Made by a program: the position numbers and the translations under genes. The notes under the pieces are model-generated. The model was not told the origin of the DNA. It saw nothing but the letters and a program-made list of their open reading frames with translations, and searched no databases. 45,599 bases of DNA from the NCBI RefSeq assembly GCF_000472865.1, contig NZ_AXAP01000066.1, positions 1 to 45,599 on the forward strand, read 5' to 3'. The stretch is from Bradyrhizobium elkanii WSM2783. Its GTDB lineage: Bacteria; Pseudomonadota; Alphaproteobacteria; Rhizobiales; Xanthobacteraceae. Positions 31,352-39,992 of the stretch are shown piece after piece. The stretch's first letter is position 1, and each line of letters begins with the position of its first letter.

Positions 31352-31741
31352 TCAACCTTTCGTGCGTAGCGCAATGGCCTCGACTTCCACCAACGCATCC
31401 TTCGGTAGCCGCGCGACCTCGATGGTCGAGCGCGCCGGCGGCGCATTGCTGAAGAACTCGGCGTAGATCCCGTTCATCACGACGAAGTCGCCCATGTTCT
31501 TCAGGAACACTGTGGTCTTGACGACGCTCTCGAAGGATGCGCCGCCTGCTTCCAGGACCGCGGACAAATTGGCCAGCGACTGGCGTGTCTGCTGTTCGAT
31601 GCCCTCCGGAATCGTCCCGCTTACAGGATCGATCGGAAGCTGCCCGGACGCAAACACGAACTGGTCGGTGCGCACGGCCTGCGAGTACGGACCCGCAGCG
31701 GGCGCGGCTTTGTCGGTGCTGACGAGGAATTTGGTGGTCAT
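31352..31741 (-). CDS. RidA/YjgF family enamine/imine deaminase
   Basis: RidA proteins hydrolyse reactive enamines and imines released by PLP or oxidative enzymes. The 129 residues show KAAPAAGPYSQAVRTDQFVF, SGQLPIDPVSGTIP, TRQSLANLSAVLEAGGAS, VVKTTVFLKNM and the closing PPARSTIEVARLPKDALVEV. The Arg in ARSTIEV is the catalytic residue of active members. It is third in the minus-strand operon, 39 bases after the DJ-1 gene and 3 before MOSC. Its presence suggests the pathway makes an imine or enamine intermediate. Confidence 0.94.
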   Translation of the reverse strand: MTTKFLVSTDKAAPAAGPYSQAVRTDQFVFASGQLPIDPVSGTIPEGIEQQTRQSLANLSAVLEAGGASFESVVKTTVFLKNMGDFVVMNGIYAEFFSNAPPARSTIEVARLPKDALVEVEAIALRTKG

Positions 31742-31780
31742 GTGGTCTTTGCTTTCTTTGTCTGACGTTCGAGTCGGGGT

Positions 31781-32401
31781 CTATCCCGCAAGAAATTCCT
31801 CGCGGTTCATGTTGGCTTTGCGTGCGCGCTGATACTCGATGATGCGCGCGGTTTCGCTGGCGACGGCTTCACCCAGCATGCGCTGGATGATGAGCAGCGT
31901 GGTGTCGATGCAGAGCGATACGCCTCCGCCCGTCACCACCGCACCGCTGTCGACGATGGGAGCCTCCTGCGCGTCGATCTGCGGATACGTGCTGCGCATC
32001 CGCCCGAGCGGTGACACCTCCGGTGGTACGACCGCGCGTTTCGTGGTCGCGGCGATGCCATCGAGCACGCCGCTGGCCGCGAGGATCATGCCGCCCGTGC
32101 ATACGGACGCCACCTGCGTCGAGGCATGGACGCGCCTGACATAGTCGAGCGTTGCCTCCGACGCGGCCTGCTGCTCCCACCCCGGACCGCCGGTCACGAT
32201 GACGACATCGCACATCGGCGCATCGTCGATGCCGAACTGGGCGATGACATCGAGACCATTGGACAGGCTGATGATCCCTGCCTTCGGCGCAATGGTGCAG
32301 ATGCGGATGTGAGGGGCGATCCGGCGTGCCATGGACAGCACGCCGAAAGTCGCGAGATCAATCGGCTCGACGCCGTCGTAGATGAAGATTCCAAACAGCA
32401 T
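31781..32401 (-). CDS. DJ-1/PfpI family protein (isonitrile-hydratase-like)
   Basis: This 206-residue class I glutaminase-fold protein of the DJ-1/PfpI group has FGIFIYDGVEPIDLATFGVL, the DVVIVTGGPGWEQQ turn and the nucleophile elbow ASVCTGGMILAASGVLDG with its Cys. The layout matches isonitrile hydratases (InhA) and other ThiJ/PfpI enzymes lacking an AraC DNA-binding domain. TTKRAVVPPEVSPLGRM follows. Possible activities are isonitrile hydration, glyoxalase III or amide hydrolysis; the sequence alone cannot decide. It starts 14 bases after the MHS transporter gene. Confidence 0.88.
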   Translation of the reverse strand: MLFGIFIYDGVEPIDLATFGVLSMARRIAPHIRICTIAPKAGIISLSNGLDVIAQFGIDDAPMCDVVIVTGGPGWEQQAASEATLDYVRRVHASTQVASVCTGGMILAASGVLDGIAATTKRAVVPPEVSPLGRMRSTYPQIDAQEAPIVDSGAVVTGGGVSLCIDTTLLIIQRMLGEAVASETARIIEYQRARKANMNREEFLAG

Positions 32402-32415
32402 GGAGCTTTTCCACT

Positions 32416-33720
32416 TCAGCCGATAATTTCATCCTTGGTTTCCCGCGCGGCAAAGGCCGCCCACAGCGTCAGGATGGCGATGCCGATCATCATCACCGAG
32501 ACGCCCGTGGTGCCGCCGAAGTAACCGACCAGCGCCGTAGCGATGATCGGCGAGAATCCGCCGCCGATGGCGGCCGCCGCCTGGAATCCGAACGAAGCGC
32601 CGCTGTAGCGAACCCGCGGCCCGAACAGTTCGGGAAAGTAGCTGGATTCCAGTCCGAACATCATGCCGTGCCCGAAATTCATGGCGATGATGATGGCCAG
32701 CGTCACCGTGGCGACGCTCTTGGTTTCCAGCATCCAGAACAGGGGAAACGCGAAAGCGATGGTGAACACTGCGCCGAGCATGAAGAACACGCGGCGACCA
32801 ATCTTGTCCGACAGCCAGCCGAACAGAGGCAGCGTGATCAGCTCGAACAATGCGGCATACATCACCGCATCGAGCATCATCTGCTTGGGCAGCGCCAGTG
32901 TCGTTGTGGCGTACACGACCACGAACACCGTGAGCATATAGACCCAGGACACTTCGGACAGCTTCAGCCCGACGGCGATGAGGAATGTCTTGAAGTTTTT
33001 GCCGAGAGCCTCGCCGAACGGGTTCTTCGAGAACGAGTCGGTGGCCTTCATCTTCTCGAAGACCGGCGTTTCCGGAACCCGCGAGCGGATGAACGTACCG
33101 AGCGCGAGCAGCAGGACGCTGGCCAGGAACGGAACGCGCCAGCCCCACGCCTGGAAGTCCGCCTCGGGAAGCTTCGTCGCCAGCGCAAACACCAGCGTCG
33201 CCAGCACCAGGCCGATGGGAAAACCGATCTGCACGAAGCTGCCGTAGAAGCCGCGCTTGTCGGCGGCCGAATGCTCGATGACCATCAGCGAGGCGCCGCC
33301 CCACTCGCCGCCAAGGCCGATGCCTTGAACGATGCGCAGCAGGATCAGGAGGATGGGGGCGAGCACACCGATGGAGGCGTAGTTCGGCAGTAATCCGATG
33401 CAGAACGTGCTGAGGCCCATGATGAACATCGTGAGCACGAGCATCGACTTGCGTCCCATCCGGTCGCCGAAGTGCCCGAACAACGCGCCGCCTAGCGGGC
33501 GGGCCACAAAGCCGACGGCGTAAGTGCCGAGCGCGGCAAGCGTTCCCGTCAGCGGATCAATGGTCGGAAAGAACGCCTTATTGAACACGAGCGCCGCAGC
33601 GGTCGCATAGATCAGGAAGTCATACCACTCAATGATGGTGCCGACGCTGCTCGCAATCACGATCGATCGCATCTTGGAGCCAGCCGTTCGGGTGTCAGAT
33701 ATGGTCGCAGCAATGCTCAT
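32416..33720 (-). CDS. MFS transporter, metabolite:H+ symporter (MHS) family
   Basis: This 434-residue, twelve-helix symporter opens with VGTIIEWYDFLIYATAAALV, the hallmark of MHS carriers of organic acids and zwitterions such as citrate, ketoglutarate, proline-betaine or shikimate. RPLGGALFGHFGDRMGRKSM and LRIVQGIGLGGEWGGASLMV follow. GAGGAG lies seven bases before the ATG at 33720; an in-frame start at 33750 is less likely. It is the first gene of a five-gene operon, so the operon's substrate is probably taken up from outside. A 17-bp palindrome 21 bases upstream is a candidate operator. Confidence 0.93.
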   Translation of the reverse strand: MSIAATISDTRTAGSKMRSIVIASSVGTIIEWYDFLIYATAAALVFNKAFFPTIDPLTGTLAALGTYAVGFVARPLGGALFGHFGDRMGRKSMLVLTMFIMGLSTFCIGLLPNYASIGVLAPILLILLRIVQGIGLGGEWGGASLMVIEHSAADKRGFYGSFVQIGFPIGLVLATLVFALATKLPEADFQAWGWRVPFLASVLLLALGTFIRSRVPETPVFEKMKATDSFSKNPFGEALGKNFKTFLIAVGLKLSEVSWVYMLTVFVVVYATTTLALPKQMMLDAVMYAALFELITLPLFGWLSDKIGRRVFFMLGAVFTIAFAFPLFWMLETKSVATVTLAIIIAMNFGHGMMFGLESSYFPELFGPRVRYSGASFGFQAAAAIGGGFSPIIATALVGYFGGTTGVSVMMIGIAILTLWAAFAARETKDEIIG

Positions 33721-33741
33721 TTCCAACTCCTCAAAAAACCC

Positions 33742-33758
33742 CGGGAACACATTTCCCG
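33742..33758 (-). promoter_or_regulatory. Candidate operator before the MHS operon
   Basis: CGGGAA-CACAT-TTCCCG is a perfect 6-5-6 palindrome, 21 bases upstream of the MHS start codon. The XRE-cupin regulator encoded just upstream is the obvious candidate to bind it. The rest of the 323-base stretch 33721-34043 shows only a direct repeat, GGTCAC-N4-GGTCAC (33993-34008), and no gene. Confidence 0.5.
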
Positions 33759-34043
33759 TTTATGAGAGGTTTTTCCAAAGTAGTGGATGCAAGCGGTGTG
33801 CCGGAATTCTTCCGCCGAAAACGCTGAGCTTTTTCGCAAGCTCGAATGCTTTGATGAATTTGGAAGCTGCTGGCGCTCAAAAAAGCCCGCAAATTCGGCG
33901 CTGCATGCGATTGCGGCAAGGCGCCTGCGACCGCGCGCCGACGCCCATCAATTGACCGAAGTGACTGAAAAAGCGGCTCTGGCCGCGGCACCGGTCACAA
34001 TAGGTCACGTCGCGGATAGAAGATTAGTTTCCACTTCAGTGGA

Positions 34044-34634
34044 TCACGATCGTACCTTCGCGGTGTCGATCACGAGGAAATACTCGCACGGCGTCTTGCC
34101 GAGATTGAGGAATGAATGGTCGGCATCCGCCTGGAAATAAAGGGAATCCCCCTGATTGAGATTGACGCGCTGATCGCCGATCGAGACCCGCATCCGTCCG
34201 CGCAGCACGAAGATGTACTCCTCCACGCCCCGGCGATGGGCCACGAAGTTTCCGGTGTCCGCTTCCGGCGGTAGCGTGTTGAGCACCCAGTCGATCCCGC
34301 GCCCGGGAAGCACGGGAGAAATACACCGCCGCAGGAAGCCGGATTCCTCGTCCCTCAGGATCGGCTGGCGGGCGGCCGGGATATGAACGATCTCGCGTTC
34401 GACCGCGGGCGCCATCAGTTGCGAGAACGTGACGCCCAGCGCTTCCGCCAGCTTGGACAGGATCACGGTGGAGGGAACCGTCTCACAGCGCTCGATCTTG
34501 GAGATCATGGAGCGGCTGACACCGGATGCCTCGGCGAGCTGTTCGAGCGAGAAGTTGTTCTTCTTCCGGAAATGACGAATCTCTTCGGCGAGAACCGAAA
34601 GCTGAGAACTGTCACTGGGATCTAAAGTGCTCAA
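34044..34634 (-). CDS. XRE-family regulator with cupin domain
   Basis: This 196-residue regulator has an N-terminal helix-turn-helix (EIRHFRKKNNFSLEQLAEAS, GVSRSMISKIERCETVPST) and a C-terminal cupin sensor (EEYIFVLRGRMRVSIGDQRV, NLNQGDSLYFQADADHSFLN). Such proteins (PuuR, SinR-cupin type) repress catabolic genes until a small ligand binds the cupin. TTG 34634 is preferred as start because AAGGA lies seven bases before it; a GTG at 34658 lacks a Shine-Dalgarno site. It precedes the MHS operon on the same strand and is divergent from the aldehyde dehydrogenase gene. Confidence 0.9.
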   Translation of the reverse strand: MSTLDPSDSSQLSVLAEEIRHFRKKNNFSLEQLAEASGVSRSMISKIERCETVPSTVILSKLAEALGVTFSQLMAPAVEREIVHIPAARQPILRDEESGFLRRCISPVLPGRGIDWVLNTLPPEADTGNFVAHRRGVEEYIFVLRGRMRVSIGDQRVNLNQGDSLYFQADADHSFLNLGKTPCEYFLVIDTAKVRS

Positions 34635-34813
34635 ACCGGTAATCCTTTTGATGAGCACTACTCTTACGGATTCAGAGTGGTAAGGGCAATCTGGAGGTTG
34701 GATGGGGGCAGTCGCCGTCCTTGTAGTTTATCTGCGCTTCGAGAGAAGTTTCTGGAAGCTCACGCAGCCCTGTCGTCCTCCAGAATGAAACACGGCGGTC
34801 CCTCCGCTGCGAG

Positions 34814-34831
34814 TGTCGCAAATCTGCGACA
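34814..34831 (+). promoter_or_regulatory. Palindrome 1 before the aldehyde dehydrogenase
   Basis: TGTCGCA-AATC-TGCGACA is a perfect 7-4-7 palindrome, 123 bases upstream of the aldehyde dehydrogenase start. It could bind the GAF-Fis regulator (Fis-type HTH dimers bind such TGTC-GACA sites) or another factor. The assignment is inference. Confidence 0.5.
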
Positions 34832-34849
34832 GGTCGGTGCCGTGTTCTG

Positions 34850-34867
34850 ATGTCACCCCGCTGACAT
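34850..34867 (+). promoter_or_regulatory. Palindrome 2 before the aldehyde dehydrogenase
   Basis: ATGTCA-CCCCGC-TGACAT is a perfect 6-6-6 palindrome, 18 bases downstream of palindrome 1. The two share outer TGTC/GACA half-sites with different spacing. No clear sigma-54 -24/-12 pair was found nearby. Confidence 0.45.
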
Positions 34868-34953
34868 GCTTGCTTCCGCCCGACATGTTTTTCCTGCCGT
34901 CGCGCGGCATGAGCCGGCGATGGTCAGCAATCAAACAACAGCGGGAGTGAAGC

Positions 34954-36471
<1,518 letters not shown>

Positions 36472-36478
36472 TTCCGCG

Positions 36479-36519
36479 GCGTGATGACGGCGCGAGGTCC
36501 GCCCGCGCCGTCATCACGC
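36479..36519 (+). terminator. 16-bp stem hairpin behind the aldehyde dehydrogenase
   Basis: GCGTGATGACGGCGCG (36479-36494) and CGCGCCGTCATCACGC (36504-36519) pair perfectly over 16 bases with a 9-base loop, eight bases after the stop. No T-run follows, so it may stop transcription with help or stabilise the 3' end. It also separates this gene from the pdh operon. Confidence 0.65.
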
Positions 36520-36670
36520 AATGAAATTCCGAACAAACGCAATCGCTAGCAATATTTTGATTCACGCTGCACTGCGGCATAGCAATTGCTGTGCGACATC
36601 ACGCAATCCTTCCACGGCCGTTTGAGTTGGGATAGAGAGGGCCAAATCATCCCTCTCATCCGGAAATGCC

Positions 36671-37693
36671 ATGGCCGCACCCAAGAAAAGCGTCACGAAG
36701 GACTCAGGGCAGGAGAAGGGGGACGGCTCCCCGCCGGAATTCACCAAGGAGCAGGAACTCAAGGCACTGCGCGACATGCTGCTGATTCGGCGCTTCGAGG
36801 AGAAGGCCGGCCAGCTCTACGGCATGGGCGCGATCGGCGGCTTCTGCCATCTCTATATCGGCCAGGAGGCCGTCGTCGTCGGCATGCAGATGACCCTGAA
36901 GAAGGGTGACCAGGTCATAACGGGCTACCGGGACCATGGGCACATGCTGGCCTGCGGCATGGATGCCAAGGGCGTGATGGCCGAGCTGACCGGACGCCGC
37001 GGCGGCTATTCCAAGGGCAAGGGCGGCTCCATGCACATGTTCAGCGTGGCCGAGCATTTCTACGGCGGCCACGGCATCGTCGGCGCGCAGGTCTCGCTCG
37101 GCACCGGGCTCGCCTTCGCCAACCGTTACCGGGAAAACGATTTCGTGAGCCTGGCCTATTTCGGCGACGGCGCCGCCAACCAGGGCCAGGTCTATGAAAG
37201 CTTCAACATGGCCGAGCTGTGGAAGCTGCCGGTAGTCTACATCATCGAGAACAATCGCTATGCCATGGGCACCTCGGTGACGCGCTCCTCGGCGCAGACC
37301 GATTTCTCCAAGCGCGGCATCTCCTTCAACATCCCGGGCCGGCAGGTCGACGGCATGGACGTGCGCGCGGTGAAGGCGGCAGGCGAGGAGGCGGTCGCCT
37401 GGTGCCGCGCCGGCAAGGGCCCCTATATCCTGGAAATGCAGACCTACCGCTATCGCGGCCACTCGATGTCCGATCCGGCCAAGTACCGGACCCGCGAGGA
37501 GGTGGAGAAGGTCCGCCATGACCAAGACCCGATCGAGCAGGTCCGCAACCGTCTGCTCGCCGCCGATGTCAGCGAGCAGGACTTGAAGTCGATCGATGCC
37601 GAGGTGCGCGATATCGTCAATGCCGCTGCCGACTTCGCCCAGCACGATCCCGAGCCCGATCCGTCCGAGCTCTACACCGACGTCTACCGCTAA
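36671..37693 (+). CDS. pdhA: Pyruvate dehydrogenase E1 component, alpha subunit
   Basis: PdhA with PdhB decarboxylates pyruvate on thiamine diphosphate and transfers the acetyl group to lipoyl E2. The 340 residues include IGGFCHLYIGQEAVVVGMQM, KGKGGSMHMFSVAEHFYGGH, the TPP-binding GDGAANQGQVYESFNMAELW to IENNRYAMG, and the TYRYRGHSMSDPAKYRTREE loop. The Lys/Pro-rich N-terminal 25 residues are a flexible E1 tail. It heads a co-directional operon running to lpd, behind a 199-base region that probably holds the promoter. Confidence 0.97.
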   Translation: MAAPKKSVTKDSGQEKGDGSPPEFTKEQELKALRDMLLIRRFEEKAGQLYGMGAIGGFCHLYIGQEAVVVGMQMTLKKGDQVITGYRDHGHMLACGMDAKGVMAELTGRRGGYSKGKGGSMHMFSVAEHFYGGHGIVGAQVSLGTGLAFANRYRENDFVSLAYFGDGAANQGQVYESFNMAELWKLPVVYIIENNRYAMGTSVTRSSAQTDFSKRGISFNIPGRQVDGMDVRAVKAAGEEAVAWCRAGKGPYILEMQTYRYRGHSMSDPAKYRTREEVEKVRHDQDPIEQVRNRLLAADVSEQDLKSIDAEVRDIVNAAADFAQHDPEPDPSELYTDVYR

Positions 37694-37731
37694 GCGCAGA
37701 CTGAAAACGAAAGAGTTATCCGGGAGCCGAT

Positions 37732-39132
37732 ATGCCCATTCAAGTTCTCATGCCTGCGCTGTCGCCCACGATGGAGAAGGGCAACCTCGCCAAATGGCTG
37801 AAAAAGGAAGGCGAGCCGATCAAGTCGGGTGACGTCATCGCCGAGATCGAGACCGACAAAGCCACCATGGAGGTCGAGGCCACCGATGAGGGCACGCTCG
37901 GCAAGATCCTGATCCCGGAGGGCACCGCCGACGTCGCCGTCAACACGCCGATCGCGACTATCCTGGCCGACGGCGAAAGCGCTGCCGATCTCGCCAAGGC
38001 CGCCAGCCCTGCCAAGCAGGAGAAGGCCGCCGAGTCGGCGCCCCCGGCGCAGGCCAAGGCCGAAGCGCCTGCGCCCAAGGCAGAAGAGAAAGTGCCGGCC
38101 GCACCGAAGGCGGTCAGCGAGCCCGAGGCGGAGGTGCCCGCCGGCACCGAGATGATCACCCAGACCATCCGCGAAGCGCTACGCGACGCCATGGCGGAGG
38201 AGATGCGGCGCGATCCTGATGTCTTTCTGATGGGCGAAGAGGTCGCCGAATATCAGGGCGCCTACAAGGTGAGCCAAGGACTGCTGCAGGAGTTCGGCGC
38301 CAGGCGCGTGATCGATACGCCGATCACCGAGCATGGCTTTGCCGGCATCGGCGTCGGCGCGGCGATGGCCGGCCTGAAGCCGATCGTCGAGTTCATGACC
38401 TTCAACTTTGCCATGCAGGCGATGGACCAGCTCATCAACTCCGCCGCCAAGACGCTCTATATGTCCGGCGGCCAGATGGGCTGCTCGATCGTGTTCCGCG
38501 GGCCAAACGGCGCCGCCGCTCGCGTCGCCGCGCAGCACAGCCAGGACTATTCGTCCTGGTACTCGCACATCCCGGGCCTGAAGGTGGTCGCGCCGTTCTC
38601 CGCCGCCGACTACAAGGGCCTGCTCAAGGCCGCTATCCGCGATCCCAATCCGGTGATCTTCCTCGAGAACGAGGTGCTGTACGGCCATTCCGGCGAGGTG
38701 CCGAAGCTCGACGACTATATCGTTCCGATCGGCAAGGCGCGGGTCGCGCGGAAGGGCCAGCACGTCACCATCATCTCCTGGTCCAACGGCATGACCTATT
38801 CGCTGAAGGCGGCCGACGAACTCGCCAAGGAAGGCATCGAGGCCGAGGTGGTCGACCTGCGCACGCTGCGGCCGATGGACACCGAGACCATCGTCGCATC
38901 GATCCAGAAGACCGGCCGCGCGGTGACGGTCGAGGAGGGGTGGCAGCAGAGCGGCGTCGGCGCCGAGGTTGCCGCCCGCATCATGGAGCATGCTTTCGAT
39001 TATCTGGATGCGCCGGTCACGCGCGTATCTGGCAAGGACGTGCCGATGCCCTACGCAGCCAATCTGGAGAAGATGGCCTTGCCTTCGGTCGCCGAGGTGG
39101 TGGAAGCCGCCAAGGCCGTTTGTTACCGGTGA
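37732..39132 (+). CDS. pdhB: Pyruvate dehydrogenase E1 component, beta subunit with N-terminal lipoyl domain
   Basis: PdhB completes the E1 heterotetramer. The 466 residues begin with a full lipoyl domain (1 to about 79, lipoyl Lys43 in IETDKATMEVEA) and an Ala/Pro/Lys linker (about 80-135). The E1-beta body follows, with TIREALRDAMAEEMRRDPDV, GEEVAEYQGAYKVSQGL and SAAKTLYMSGGQM. The lipoyl fusion on E1-beta is characteristic of rhizobia and relatives and is absent in E. coli. The first 54 residues nearly match those of PdhC, suggesting duplication of the lipoyl domain. It is 38 bases after pdhA. Confidence 0.97.
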   Translation: MPIQVLMPALSPTMEKGNLAKWLKKEGEPIKSGDVIAEIETDKATMEVEATDEGTLGKILIPEGTADVAVNTPIATILADGESAADLAKAASPAKQEKAAESAPPAQAKAEAPAPKAEEKVPAAPKAVSEPEAEVPAGTEMITQTIREALRDAMAEEMRRDPDVFLMGEEVAEYQGAYKVSQGLLQEFGARRVIDTPITEHGFAGIGVGAAMAGLKPIVEFMTFNFAMQAMDQLINSAAKTLYMSGGQMGCSIVFRGPNGAAARVAAQHSQDYSSWYSHIPGLKVVAPFSAADYKGLLKAAIRDPNPVIFLENEVLYGHSGEVPKLDDYIVPIGKARVARKGQHVTIISWSNGMTYSLKAADELAKEGIEAEVVDLRTLRPMDTETIVASIQKTGRAVTVEEGWQQSGVGAEVAARIMEHAFDYLDAPVTRVSGKDVPMPYAANLEKMALPSVAEVVEAAKAVCYR

Positions 39133-39135
39133 CGC

Positions 39136-39441
39136 ATGACGGGCCCGCAGGAACAGCCGCTACCGCCTGACGTGATGGGTCGCGACGACGCGATCGAGGT
39201 GCTGCGCGCCTTTGTCGTCGACGGCGGGCTTTCGATCGCCTTCCAGCGCGCCTTCGAGGAGCCGGATATGTGGGGCCTGATGCTGGTCGACATCGCCCGT
39301 CATGCCGCACGCGCCTATGCGCGCGAGAGCGAGTACACCGAGGAAGAGGCGCTCGCGCGCATCATCGACATGTTCCAGGCTGAGGTCGCGCGGCCGACCG
39401 ATCCGGGCAGCACCACGCCGCGATCGAAACAGGGGCATTGA
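39136..39441 (+). CDS. DUF5076 family protein in the pdh operon
   Basis: This 101-residue soluble protein looks like the DUF5076 family: MTGPQEQPLPPDVMGRDDAI, EVLRAFVVDGGLSIAFQRAF, EEPDMWGLMLVDIARHAARA and EEEALARIIDMFQAE. It starts three bases after the pdhB stop, and its own stop overlaps the alternative TTG start of the next gene. Its position suggests a role linked to pyruvate dehydrogenase, perhaps assembly or regulation, but no function is established that I can name. The end (TDPGSTTPRSKQGH) looks disordered. Confidence 0.85.
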   Translation: MTGPQEQPLPPDVMGRDDAIEVLRAFVVDGGLSIAFQRAFEEPDMWGLMLVDIARHAARAYARESEYTEEEALARIIDMFQAEVARPTDPGSTTPRSKQGH

Positions 39442-39443
39442 TC

Positions 39444-39896
39444 GTGACCGTCGAGCAATACCACTACGACTTCATGGCGGAAGCGATCCGCGAGGCGGAG
39501 ATCGGCATCTCCGAGGGCGGTTTGCCGATCGGCGCGGTGCTGACGCGCGACAACAAGATCGTCGCGCGCGGCCATAACCGGCGGATGCAGGAGAAGAACG
39601 TCATCCTGCACGGCGAGATGTCGTGCCTGCGCGACGCCGGCCTGATCTCGTTCCATGATACGGTCATGTACACGACGCTGTCGCCATGCTCGATGTGCGC
39701 CGGTGCGATCGGATTGTTCAAGCTGAAGCTGCTCGTCATCGGGGAGTCCGTGACGTTCCCGGGCAGCAAAGACATCCTGACGCAATTCGGTATCCCCTTC
39801 ATCGATCTCGCCGACACGAGGTCGATCGACATGATGAAGAACTGGCGCTCGGATCCCGCCAACGAGCGCACCTGGCAGGGCGATATCGGCAATTGA
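39444..39896 (+). CDS. Yeast-type cytosine/nucleoside deaminase
   Basis: This 150-residue zinc-dependent cytidine-deaminase-fold enzyme closely resembles yeast cytosine deaminase. GGLPIGAVLTRDNKIVARGH precedes the zinc-site HGEMSCLRDAG (His56, Glu58) and SPCSMCAGAIGLFK (Cys82, Cys85), followed by FPGSKDILTQFGIPFIDLAD. All catalytic residues are intact. GTG 39444 is preferred, with AGGGG eight bases upstream; a TTG at 39438 overlaps the previous stop. Sitting between pdhB and pdhC is odd for a pyrimidine-salvage enzyme. Other possible substrates are guanine or another amino heterocycle. Confidence 0.88.
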   Translation: MTVEQYHYDFMAEAIREAEIGISEGGLPIGAVLTRDNKIVARGHNRRMQEKNVILHGEMSCLRDAGLISFHDTVMYTTLSPCSMCAGAIGLFKLKLLVIGESVTFPGSKDILTQFGIPFIDLADTRSIDMMKNWRSDPANERTWQGDIGN

Positions 39897-39992
39897 GGCG
39901 TCCTCTGCCCATACCGAACCGCCCAAACGATTCCGGCTGGTTTCCTCACGCGACGGAAGCCGCCATGCGAAAGTTAGCTTTGTGAGGTCACC

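Noticed and set aside
34850..34890. Possible sigma-54 promoter before the aldehyde dehydrogenase
   Set aside because: No GG-N10-GC pair in the right context was found, and the nearby GAF-Fis regulator lacks the AAA+ domain needed for sigma-54.
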